Under the pieces are notes generated by a model, which did not search any database, was not told the DNA's origin, and saw only the letters and a program-made list of their open reading frames with translations. DNA of 5,146 nt from Gemmatimonadota bacterium (GTDB taxonomy: Bacteria > Gemmatimonadota > Gemmatimonadetes > Gemmatimonadales > GWC2-71-9), in contig QHTX01000167.1 in NCBI GenBank assembly GCA_003220975.1, positions 39,126 through 44,271 on the forward strand. Reading direction: 5' to 3'. Position numbers and translations under genes: made by a program. This document shows positions 1-5,146 of the stretch, piece by piece (the stretch's first letter is position 1; every line of letters begins with the position of its first letter).

Positions 1-318
1 GGCGTGCTGGCCGACGCGATCAGGAAAAGCTTCGGCGACTTCGCCAAGTTCAAGGAGCAGCTCTCCAACGCCGCCGCCACCCGATTCGGCAGCGGATGGG
101 CGTGGCTCGCTCTCGCGGGCGGCACCCTCGAGATCTTGAGCACCGCGAACCAGGACAGCCCGTTGATCGAGGGCAAGATCCCGCTCCTTGGGCTCGACGT
201 GTGGGAGCACGCCTACTACCTCAGGTACCAGAACCGGCGCCCCGAATACATCGCGGCGTGGTGGAACGTGGTCAACTGGGCAGAGGTGGCGAAGCGGTAT
301 CAGGCTGCCACGAAGTAG
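1..318 (+). CDS. sodA: Superoxide dismutase, Mn type (C-terminal part; 5' end outside window)
   Basis: Detoxifies superoxide to hydrogen peroxide and oxygen using a metal centre; normally a cytoplasmic homodimer or tetramer. The 105 residues seen are the C-terminal alpha/beta domain of the Fe/Mn SOD family, roughly half of the usual 200-odd residues. The reading frame is open to base 1, so the GTG at base 4 is an internal Val codon, not a start. Visible signatures, numbered from the first codon here: FGSGWAWL at 29-36, STANQDSPL at 47-55 and DVWEHAYY at 66-73. Asp66 and His70 are two of the four metal ligands, and Glu69 is the conserved dimer-bridge residue. The two N-terminal His ligands lie outside the window. 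Gln51 in the ANQD context is the second-shell glutamine typical of Mn enzymes, where Fe enzymes have Ala-Gly, so Mn (or cambialistic) is favoured. The gene ends with TAG and faces the minus-strand genes tail-to-tail. Confidence 0.95.
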   Translation, partial: GVLADAIRKSFGDFAKFKEQLSNAAATRFGSGWAWLALAGGTLEILSTANQDSPLIEGKIPLLGLDVWEHAYYLRYQNRRPEYIAAWWNVVNWAEVAKRYQAATK

Positions 319-332
319 GACTCCGCGTGCTC

Positions 333-803
333 TCAGCTCCCGGGCGCGATCTGTTGGATGGCGCGCAACATCGCCTCCGGCGCGCCCGGGCTCATGAGCA
401 CGGCGTACCCCGCTCGCGTCGGAACGTACACGACGTGGGTCCAGTCGGTCAGGAAGAGCAGCGCCTTCTCGCCGTTGCGCAGGCGAAACCATCCGGCGGC
501 ATATCCCGGCAGTCCCGTGCCGAACGTGCGCCGCCGCGGCCGATGCTCCGCGTCCGAGCGCAGGTCGATGATCCGCGCGGCCGCGCCGCGCAGCTGCGAC
601 GCGGGGATCAGGCGCCCGTACACGTCGCCCCGCAGCCGGAGACCGGCCGGGGAGACCTCGAAGCTGGCGCGCTGCGAGCCGTACCACGCACCCCCCAGCA
701 CGGCCGCGCCGAGCGCGAGCCCGCCGAGCAACAACATGAACACTGGCACGAGCACCCACAGGATCCTCGTCCCGGCCGGGAGGATGGCGAACGTCTGCGT
801 CAT
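333..803 (-). CDS. Membrane-anchored bacterial PH-domain protein
   Basis: A 156-residue protein of unknown cellular role. Residues about 13-40 are a hydrophobic, Gly/Ala/Leu-rich membrane segment preceded by a short N-terminus. The rest (about 45-150) resembles the bacterial PH-like fold of the bPH_5 type. That family's pattern is visible: FEVSPAGLRLRGDVYG at 48-63, then FGTGLPGYAAGWFRLRNG at 94-111, a hydrophobic strand plus TD at 119-120, VVYVPTRAGYAVLMSP at 124-139, and a closing helix. The domain is probably cytoplasmic and held at the inner membrane. The family's ligand is generally unknown, so no function is assigned. The ATG start at 803-801 overlaps the stop of the phosphatase gene as ATGA, and a GGAG sits five bases upstream at 812-809, so translation is probably coupled. 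The stop codon lies 14 bases from the convergent sodA stop. The domain call rests on pattern recognition, not a profile search. Confidence 0.8.
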   Translation of the reverse strand: MTQTFAILPAGTRILWVLVPVFMLLLGGLALGAAVLGGAWYGSQRASFEVSPAGLRLRGDVYGRLIPASQLRGAAARIIDLRSDAEHRPRRRTFGTGLPGYAAGWFRLRNGEKALLFLTDWTHVVYVPTRAGYAVLMSPGAPEAMLRAIQQIAPGS

Positions 804-1576
804 GGGGACTCCGTGCTGGTCAAGGTGTCCAATATGGCCTGATGCAGCGGTCCGTTGGAGGTCACGAGACTGCCCCCATAGATCGATCGCTCGCCGGACA
901 GCGTCGTGGCCCGGCCACCTGCTTCCTCGACCACGACCTGCACCGCCGCGATGTCCCAGGGCTGCATCACGGGATCGATGGCGATCTCACCCGCCCCTTC
1001 CGCGACGAGCATGTGCTGGTAGAAGTCGCCGAACCCGCGCGTGCGCTCGACCCCGCGGATCAACTCGAAAATCCCCCGCGGCGGGGCGCCCTCGGCCGGG
1101 CCAAGGTTACCGTGAAACAGCAGGGCGCGCTCGAGCGCGCGCACGCCGGACACGGCGAGGCGCGCGCCCTCGCGGAACGCCCCGGCGCCCCGGGCGGCGT
1201 GCCAGCGGGTTCTGAGCGCCGGCGCGCTCACCACGCCGGCGACCACCTCGTCGCCGTCTTCGATCGCGAGCAGGGTCGCGAAGACGGGAATGCCCCGAAC
1301 GAAGTTCCGCGTCGCGTCGATGGGGTCCACGATGAGGCGCGCCGCCGCGCTGCCCGCGGACGCGCCCTGTTCTTCCCCCAGCAGTCCCAACTCCGGGTGC
1401 CGCTGACGCGTCACCGTACGCACCGTCTCCTCGATCGCCCGATCCGCGTCCGTGACGGGACTCCGGTCCGGCTTGTCCTCGACCCGGAGCCCTTTCTTGC
1501 GGAAGCCCCGGAGCGCGATCTCGTCCGCGCGGTCGGCGAGGACGGTGAGAAACGGCAGCCAATCAGCGGGGGCCAT
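800..1576 (-). CDS. hisN: Inositol monophosphatase-family phosphatase, HisN-like (probable histidinol-phosphatase)
   Basis: A 258-residue Mg-dependent phosphomonoesterase of the IMPase superfamily, at the usual length. Family motifs in order: KPDRSPVTDAD at 35-45, GEE at 68-70, DPIDATRNF at 84-92, and WDIAA at 207-211. Predicted metal ligands Glu68, Asp84, Asp87 and Asp208 are all present, so the enzyme should be active. The stretch NFVRGIPVFATLLA after the DPID motif and GFGDFYQHMLVAEGA at 181-195 look more like the HisN branch (histidinol-phosphate to histidinol, histidine synthesis) than like SuhB/IMPase or CysQ. The substrate is nevertheless inferred, since inositol phosphate or other sugar phosphates are used by close relatives. 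The usual Gly of DPIDGT is Ala88 here. No other his gene is in the window. The ATG is at 1576-1574, seven bases after the stop of the beta-barrel gene, with only a weak GAG as ribosome site. The stop overlaps the start of the PH-domain gene. Confidence 0.88.
   Translation of the reverse strand: MAPADWLPFLTVLADRADEIALRGFRKKGLRVEDKPDRSPVTDADRAIEETVRTVTRQRHPELGLLGEEQGASAGSAAARLIVDPIDATRNFVRGIPVFATLLAIEDGDEVVAGVVSAPALRTRWHAARGAGAFREGARLAVSGVRALERALLFHGNLGPAEGAPPRGIFELIRGVERTRGFGDFYQHMLVAEGAGEIAIDPVMQPWDIAAVQVVVEEAGGRATTLSGERSIYGGSLVTSNGPLHQAILDTLTSTESP
809..812 (-). promoter_or_regulatory. Ribosome binding site of the PH-domain gene
   Basis: GGAG on the minus strand, five bases before the ATG at 803 and inside the 3' end of the phosphatase gene, upstream of the ATGA overlap. 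It supports coupled translation of the two genes. Confidence 0.5.
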
Positions 1577-1583
1577 GTGATGC

Positions 1584-2384
1584 TCAGCGGCGCTCCCCTC
1601 CCAGCGGGATCTCGAGCCGCGACTTGAACACTAGCCGGTCACCTACGGCCGTCGCGCCCACGCCGACGCCGAGGTCCACCGACAGCTCGTCCCCGAGCCG
1701 GAGTTCCACGCTCGGAAAGAACTGGTGGACCTGGGATTCGGCTGGCAGGATCGCCCCCAGATGGCCCAGGGCGCCGTAGTACTCGAGCGCGAGCGTGACC
1801 GTCCGGCTCGCGGTCACGGCCGCGCGCGCTCGAGGCTCGAACTCCCAGCCCTCCGACGCTTCGGGCCCGGAGAGGTCACGCTCGAAGGCCGGGTCAACGG
1901 TGAACTGCCACCGCCCGACGCGCCGCTGGAAAATGGGAACGAGCTCGAGGGTCAGGGGGCTGTCGCTGAACGCCGGTTGCGTGGCCTCGAGCTCGAGGCT
2001 CAACCCGAGCTGCACCGGGAGCCGCCACGTCTCCGGTGCGCGGAAGCGCGAGCGCATCCGCCACCCGGCGAAGTCGACCCCCGACGCGGAGCGATGGGCG
2101 GCGAGCAGATACGCCGAAAGCTCCCAGTGGTCGGTGAGACCATGGGTCAGCTCGGCGGCGAGGCGGGTCTGACCCTCCGTCGGCGCCACACGGCCGTCGA
2201 ACGCCGTCGTTCCGACCTGCGTGTAATTGAGGTGCGTCTCCAGTTCCCACTCGCCCCGTGCCGCCGTTTCATACGGGTACACCTCGATCTCGAACCGGTC
2301 TTGAGCGACACCTCGGCCTGGGAGAGCAGCGAACAGAGAGAATACGGCAAGCACGACACGGAGGCGGGTCGGTGGCTGTGACAT
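1584..2384 (-). CDS. Secreted, probable outer-membrane beta-barrel protein (transporter-like, function unknown)
   Basis: A 266-residue protein with a clear Sec signal peptide: positive residues at 7-9, a hydrophobic core at about 10-21, and likely cleavage after GVA (residue 27), leaving QDRFEIEVYPYET at the mature N-terminus. The mature part has repeated alternating polar/hydrophobic strands rich in Glu, Arg and aromatics, for example WELETHLNYTQVG at 46-58, WELSAYLLAAH at 87-97 and VTLALEYYGALG at 196-207. The last strand is RLEIPL at 256-261. This pattern, with an early EVYPYET and a LNYTQVG strand, resembles the loosely annotated outer-membrane 'transporter' / phenol_MetA_deg-like barrels. 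The last residue is not the aromatic common in barrel proteins, and five residues (GGERR) follow the final strand. No enzymatic motif is visible. It is the first gene of the three-gene minus-strand set and is preceded by the only promoter-like spacer in the window. No strong ribosome site precedes the ATG. The barrel call is inferred from strand pattern. Confidence 0.72.
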   Translation of the reverse strand: MSQPPTRLRVVLAVFSLFAALPGRGVAQDRFEIEVYPYETAARGEWELETHLNYTQVGTTAFDGRVAPTEGQTRLAAELTHGLTDHWELSAYLLAAHRSASGVDFAGWRMRSRFRAPETWRLPVQLGLSLELEATQPAFSDSPLTLELVPIFQRRVGRWQFTVDPAFERDLSGPEASEGWEFEPRARAAVTASRTVTLALEYYGALGHLGAILPAESQVHQFFPSVELRLGDELSVDLGVGVGATAVGDRLVFKSRLEIPLGGERR

Positions 2385-2401
2385 CGGGGCCCGTCGGAGT
2401 T

Positions 2402-2432
2402 AGGAAACCCGACTTTAACTATCGGGATTCCT
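2402..2432. repeat. Imperfect 11-bp inverted repeat in the intergenic spacer
   Basis: Arms 2402-2412 (aggaaacccga) and 2422-2432 (tcgggattcct) pair at 10 of 11 positions around a nine-base AT-rich loop. It begins 13 bases past the diguanylate cyclase stop and ends 18 bases before the beta-barrel start. As RNA on the minus strand it could fold into a stem, but no run of T follows, so it is a poor intrinsic terminator. As DNA it looks like a dyad operator covering the -10 element and part of the spacer of the candidate promoter. The symmetry is directly seen; the role is inferred. Confidence 0.6.
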
Positions 2433-2440
2433 TGAGACAA
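2412..2440 (-). promoter_or_regulatory. Candidate sigma-70 promoter for the beta-barrel / phosphatase / PH gene set
   Basis: On the minus strand TTGTCT (2440-2435) and TAAAGT (2417-2412) match four of six bases each to the -35 and -10 consensus, with the ideal 17-base spacing. This is one of the few AT-richer spots in the window. A start about seven bases downstream would leave a leader of roughly 20 bases before the ATG at 2384. The inverted repeat overlaps it and could regulate it. Consensus matches of this quality occur by chance, so confidence is moderate. Confidence 0.4.
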
Positions 2441-2444
2441 GGGG

Positions 2445-3353
2445 TCAGGGCATCGCCTCGGCCACGTGGTTGCCGCCGCGCCCCTTCGCGAGGTACAGCG
2501 CGCGATCGGCAGCCACGAGGAGCTGGGCTTCTGCGGCAGAGGGGGCGGCGAGGGGCAATTCGGCCAGGCCGCCGCTCACCGTGACCCTGGTCGAGGCATC
2601 CGGCACGTTCCCTTCCCCGCGGGACGCCTGCACCTTCGCGCAAATCCGTTCGGCCACGAGTCGTCCCGCCCGCGCGTCCGTGTCGGGCAGGATGATCGCG
2701 AATTCATCGCCCCCGTGGCGGGAGGCGATGTCTGTGCCGCGCAGGCTGGTCTGGATCGCACGCGCGACGCGGCCGAGCACCCGGTCCCCCGCCTGGTGGC
2801 CCCACCGGTCGTTCACCGCCTTCAACTGATCGACGTCCATGAGCAACAGGGAGAGCCGCGTCCCGTAGCGCGTGCAGCGCGCGACTTCCCGCCTCAGCGT
2901 CGCTTCGAAGTGATACCGGTTGAAGAGCCCGGTCAGCGGATCGGTCACCGAACGGCGTTCCACGACTTCGAGCACCTCGTGTTCGACGATCGTGGGATCA
3001 GCTAGATCGCGGCTGATATTCAGCAAGTAGTCGAGCGCCGCGACCGAGGGGCCGACATCCCGGCCGATGCTCGTGTCGAGTTCCCTGCGGTGTACTGCGA
3101 TCGCCGCCAGGCGCTCCGCGGCTTCAGCGTCGCTGAATTGCGCATGGGGGAACAATCGGCGGAGGGAGAGGCCGCCGGGTTCCGTGCCGACCCAAATCGA
3201 CCGGTTCAACAGGCGATGACCTGCGTCCGTCGTCCGGCGGACCTCAGCCCGGCGCTCCGACGGCGAGCGTCGCTCCCGGCCAGTGCGCCGATCGAGCCCG
3301 CTGCGGCGCTCGTCGGCCGGGCTCAGAGACGTGTCCTCGCTAGGGCGCGACAT
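2445..3353 (-). CDS. Diguanylate cyclase (GGDEF domain, intact active site and I-site)
   Basis: Makes cyclic di-GMP from two GTP. With the ATG at 3353 the protein has 302 residues and no membrane segment, so it is probably cytoplasmic. Residues 1-45 are polar and Arg-rich, with three six-residue units (RRSGLD, RRTGRE, RRSPSE) at 16-33. Residues about 46-130 form a small helical region of unknown function, and 136-298 the GGDEF domain. That domain opens with TDPLTGLFNRYHF (137-149) and contains the metal/GTP-binding stretch DVDQLKAVND (173-182), an RGTD inhibitory site (205-208) exactly five residues before GGDEF (214-218), and a closing DRALYLAKGRG. All catalytic and feedback positions look intact. 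An in-frame TTG at 3434 would add 27 residues but would overlap the upstream gene by 95 bases. The ATG at 3353 has GGGAG nine bases upstream and overlaps the HD-GYP gene by only 14 bases, so it is preferred. It is probably translated in step with that opposing enzyme. Confidence 0.95.
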   Translation of the reverse strand: MSRPSEDTSLSPADERRSGLDRRTGRERRSPSERRAEVRRTTDAGHRLLNRSIWVGTEPGGLSLRRLFPHAQFSDAEAAERLAAIAVHRRELDTSIGRDVGPSVAALDYLLNISRDLADPTIVEHEVLEVVERRSVTDPLTGLFNRYHFEATLRREVARCTRYGTRLSLLLMDVDQLKAVNDRWGHQAGDRVLGRVARAIQTSLRGTDIASRHGGDEFAIILPDTDARAGRLVAERICAKVQASRGEGNVPDASTRVTVSGGLAELPLAAPSAAEAQLLVAADRALYLAKGRGGNHVAEAMP

Positions 3354-4992
3354 GAGAGCTTGCTCCCGTCCGCCAGTCGGCGGGACCGCCGCTCCGGCGG
3401 CGGCCACTGCGTTCTGAATCCTGTGGCTGAGCAAGCGAGGTCAGGAAGGCCTTGTACACATGATCCGACCACAGCCCGCAGCAGCGCTCGATCTCCGCGC
3501 GCGCTGCTGCTGGCGAGAACGCCGGGCGGTAGGGGCGCGTGGTCGTCAGGGCGTCGTAGACGTCCGCGATCCCGACGACCTGCGCCGACAGCGGAATCTC
3601 GTCTCCCCGTAGCCGATCCGGGTATCCCGTCCCGTCGTAGCGCTCGTGATGCCAGCGGATGATCGGCTTCAAGTCCCAGGGGAACTCGACGTCGGCGATG
3701 AGCTCGATCCCCCAGATCGGGTGCATCTGCACGACCTCGAACTCGTCGCGCGTCAGCGGGCCTGGCTTGCTGAGGATCTCGTGGGGGACGCGCACCTTTC
3801 CCAGGTCGTGGAGGTAGGCGCCGAGCCGGACCGTCGTCTGGGCATGTTCGTCCATTCTGAGCGCCCGCGCCACGGCTACGCTGCGACGTGCGACGCGCTC
3901 GCAATGGCCGAAGGTGTAGCTATCGCTCGACTCGATCGACTGCCCCCACTCGCGCACCACCGCCAGGTAGGTGGCCTCGAGCTCAGCCACCTTACTGGCG
4001 ACGTGGACCAAGTCGACGCGCGCCTGGAGCCGCCCGAAGAGGCGGTGCGCCGTGTTCAGAAGGGTGAGCGCATCCTGATTGCGGCCCATCGCCTGGTAGA
4101 GGAGGGCGAGTTCGCGCGACGCCTCGGCCTTGTTCAGCCCCGAACCTGCGCGCCCCGCCATCTCTATTGCCGACCGGAGCCGCGATTCGGCGAGCGCGGC
4201 GCGGCCCGTCTCGCGGTACACCACTCCGAGGATGCGATAGGCCTCGGACTTGTCGCTCAGCGCGTCGAGCTGATCGAAGATGGCGAGCGCGGCTTCCGCC
4301 TTGCCCTGCGCGTCTGTGTAGCGCTCCCGCAGGACGTGCACGTCGGCGTGGTTGACCAGGCACAGGCCCTGCAGGTGGACGTCCCCTGCCCGTTGGGCGA
4401 TCTCGTAGCTCTGCCGGAAATAGCCCTCCGCTTCATCCAGCTGTTGGAGGTCCGCGCTCACCATGCCGAGGTTGTGATAGGCGATCGCGCAGCCGTGCTC
4501 GTCGTTCGCCGCGCGGTAGGCCTCGAGGGATCCCCTGTAGCGTGCCTGCGCTTCGTCGAAGTCCCCCTGGATGTTCGCGAGGACGCCGAGGTTCTGCTCG
4601 ACGCGCGCGCGGAGTGCGCGGCTCTGCCCGCCCAGCTCTAGGGCGAGAAGGAAGTTCTGGCGGGCGTCGGCGATGGCGTCCGTCTCCAGGTCGATCCCGC
4701 CGAGGGTGTTGAGGGCCTCGCCGGCGAGCACGCCGTTACCGGCGCGGCGCGCCACGGCGTGGCTCCGAAGGCAGAGCTCCCGCGCACCGACCGATTCGGC
4801 CCGGCGGTGGCGCACGACGGCGAGACGGCGGAGCGCTTCGGCTAACACGGCCTGCTCCCCCGCGATCTCCGCCACGGCGATCGTCGCCTCGTACGCCGCA
4901 ACCGCCTCGGTGATGCACGCCGCCCGCTCCCGGGCGCGGGCTTCGTGGAGCAGGTCCGCCGCGGGGCGCGCAGCGGATCGCAGCACCGTCAT
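3340..4992 (-). CDS. TPR-repeat / HD-GYP protein, predicted cyclic-di-GMP phosphodiesterase
   Basis: Predicted to hydrolyse cyclic di-GMP. Numbered from the ATG at 4992, the protein has 550 residues with no signal peptide or membrane segment. Residues about 20-325 are amphipathic helical repeats with TPR consensus spacing, clearest at about 91-124, 130-164, 168-202, 249-282 and 289-322 (for example YHNLG...LDEAEGYFRQSYEIA); they likely bind a partner protein. A helix at about 330-358 links to the HD-GYP domain (about 350-520). Motifs there are SYTFGH (His363), HDLGK (395-399), MHPIWG (His424), HHERYDGTGYP (448-458), RLRGDEIPLSAQV and IADVYDALTTTRPYR. The HD pair, the GYP and the flanking His/Asp metal ligands are intact. 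The final 28 residues are a low-complexity Arg/Ser/Gly tail spanning the overlap with the next gene. An ATG at 5016 would add eight residues but has no ribosome site. The ATG at 4992 has GGTGAG six bases upstream, overlapping the previous gene's stop, and is preferred. Confidence 0.94.
   Translation of the reverse strand: MTVLRSAARPAADLLHEARARERAACITEAVAAYEATIAVAEIAGEQAVLAEALRRLAVVRHRRAESVGARELCLRSHAVARRAGNGVLAGEALNTLGGIDLETDAIADARQNFLLALELGGQSRALRARVEQNLGVLANIQGDFDEAQARYRGSLEAYRAANDEHGCAIAYHNLGMVSADLQQLDEAEGYFRQSYEIAQRAGDVHLQGLCLVNHADVHVLRERYTDAQGKAEAALAIFDQLDALSDKSEAYRILGVVYRETGRAALAESRLRSAIEMAGRAGSGLNKAEASRELALLYQAMGRNQDALTLLNTAHRLFGRLQARVDLVHVASKVAELEATYLAVVREWGQSIESSDSYTFGHCERVARRSVAVARALRMDEHAQTTVRLGAYLHDLGKVRVPHEILSKPGPLTRDEFEVVQMHPIWGIELIADVEFPWDLKPIIRWHHERYDGTGYPDRLRGDEIPLSAQVVGIADVYDALTTTRPYRPAFSPAAARAEIERCCGLWSDHVYKAFLTSLAQPQDSERSGRRRSGGPADWRTGASSHVAP
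3363..3367 (-). promoter_or_regulatory. Ribosome binding site deciding the diguanylate cyclase start
   Basis: GGGAG on the minus strand, nine bases before the ATG at 3353 and inside the last codons of the HD-GYP gene. It supports the 302-residue form over the longer TTG-initiated form, and it makes translational coupling between the two enzymes likely. Confidence 0.5.
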
Positions 4993-4998
4993 CCCGAG

Positions 4999-5004
4999 CT
5001 CACC
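4999..5004 (-). promoter_or_regulatory. Ribosome binding site deciding the HD-GYP start
   Basis: GGTGAG on the minus strand, six bases before the ATG at 4992 and overlapping the TGA stop of the upstream partial gene. The in-frame ATG at 5016 lacks any comparable site, so the shorter 550-residue protein is preferred. Confidence 0.5.
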
Positions 5005-5146
5005 ACGCGACGGCATAGTTAGAGAAATGGCTTAGCAGCCCCGTCACCAGCTTGGCCGGCGGGGCGTCAGATGAGGGCACGTATTGCAGGATCGCCAGCC
5101 AGTCGCTCGTGTAGGCGACCTGCTTCGACTGCGGGACCACCTTGCA
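5000..5146 (-). CDS. C-terminal 48 residues of an unidentified protein (runs off right edge)
   Basis: The minus strand is open in one frame from the window edge to a TGA at 5002-5000, encoding 48 residues that begin CKVVPQSKQVAYTSDW and end LLSHFSNYAVAW. Codon use is strongly G/C-ending like the neighbouring genes, and the stop lies seven bases before the preferred HD-GYP start, an operon-like spacing. The alternating hydrophobic stretch (VAYTSDWLAILQYV) suggests beta strands. The HFSNYAVAW ending reminds me of the closing strand of secreted beta-sandwich domains, but that is a weak impression and no function is assigned. The start and most of the protein lie outside the window. The alternative is that this is untranslated leader of the HD-GYP gene, which fits the codon pattern and close spacing less well. 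Confidence 0.6.
   Translation of the reverse strand, partial: CKVVPQSKQVAYTSDWLAILQYVPSSDAPPAKLVTGLLSHFSNYAVAW

Noticed and set aside
4..6. GTG as a possible start of the superoxide dismutase frame
   Set aside because: The frame is open upstream of it, and the protein lacks the whole N-terminal half with two metal-binding histidines, so the true start must lie left of the window.
1125..1140. Perfect 16-base palindrome gcgcgctcgagcgcgc
   Set aside because: It sits inside the phosphatase gene and is explained by GC-rich codons for RALERA. No regulatory context supports a site.
358..1627. Two long plus-strand open frames opposite the PH-domain, phosphatase and barrel genes
   Set aside because: The translations are Arg/Pro/Ala-rich without motifs, and the minus strand in the same bases carries the DPID, GEE and WD phosphatase motifs. 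They are shadows.
1725..2381. Plus-strand open frame opposite the beta-barrel gene
   Set aside because: No signal peptide or domain pattern, whereas the minus-strand product has a clean signal peptide and beta-strand periodicity.
3354..3434. 27-residue N-terminal extension of the diguanylate cyclase from a TTG codon
   Set aside because: It would overlap the HD-GYP gene by 95 bases and encodes low-complexity Ala/Gly sequence. The ATG at 3353 has a better ribosome site.
3646..4641. Long open frame on the plus strand (331 codons) opposite the HD-GYP gene
   Set aside because: It lies wholly antisense to a gene with clear TPR and HD-GYP motifs, has no recognisable family pattern, and is the kind of long open antisense frame expected at this GC content.
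1..5146. tRNA, rRNA, CRISPR arrays, insertion sequences, toxin-antitoxin or phage-defence genes
   Set aside because: No tandem repeats with spacers, cloverleaf-like segments, transposase motifs or terminal repeats were seen, and every long stretch is explained by the listed genes.

Overview
The window is a GC-rich (about two-thirds G+C by eye), densely packed bacterial chromosomal segment. Third codon positions are strongly G/C-biased throughout. No RNA genes, insertion sequences, CRISPR arrays or phage genes are visible. The high GC, the Arg-rich preface on the GGDEF protein, the TPR/HD-GYP fusion and the secreted beta-barrel protein suggest an environmental Gram-negative, for example a soil lineage such as Gemmatimonadota. 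That placement is a guess from general character, not from a marker gene.

Layout: bases 1-318 (+) hold the C-terminal half of a Mn-type superoxide dismutase whose start lies to the left of the window. Everything else is on the minus strand, so it reads from right to left. At the right edge (5146-5000) is the last 48 codons of an unidentified protein. Seven bases later comes a 550-residue protein with an N-terminal TPR array and a C-terminal HD-GYP domain, a predicted cyclic-di-GMP phosphodiesterase (4992-3340). It overlaps by 14 bases a 302-residue diguanylate cyclase with an intact GGDEF motif and RxxD inhibitory site (3353-2445). The 60-base gap that follows (2444-2385) is the only real intergenic region. 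It holds an imperfect 11-bp inverted repeat overlapping a plausible sigma-70 promoter. A second tight gene set follows: a secreted, probably outer-membrane beta-barrel protein (2384-1584), a HisN-like inositol-monophosphatase-family phosphatase (1576-800) and a small membrane-anchored bacterial PH-domain protein (803-333). The last two share an ATGA stop/start overlap. This set runs tail-to-tail into sodA with only 14 bases between the stop codons.

Functionally, the upstream set looks like a c-di-GMP turnover module in which the enzyme that breaks the messenger down and the one that makes it are translationally coupled. The TPR array probably senses or docks a partner protein. The downstream set mixes an envelope protein, a small-molecule phosphatase and a membrane PH protein. 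Its common purpose is not evident from sequence. I found no clear new defence or mobile system here. The most informative points are the coupled HD-GYP/GGDEF pair, the intergenic dyad, the DPIDAT variant in the phosphatase, and the partial gene at the right edge that also fixes the HD-GYP start.
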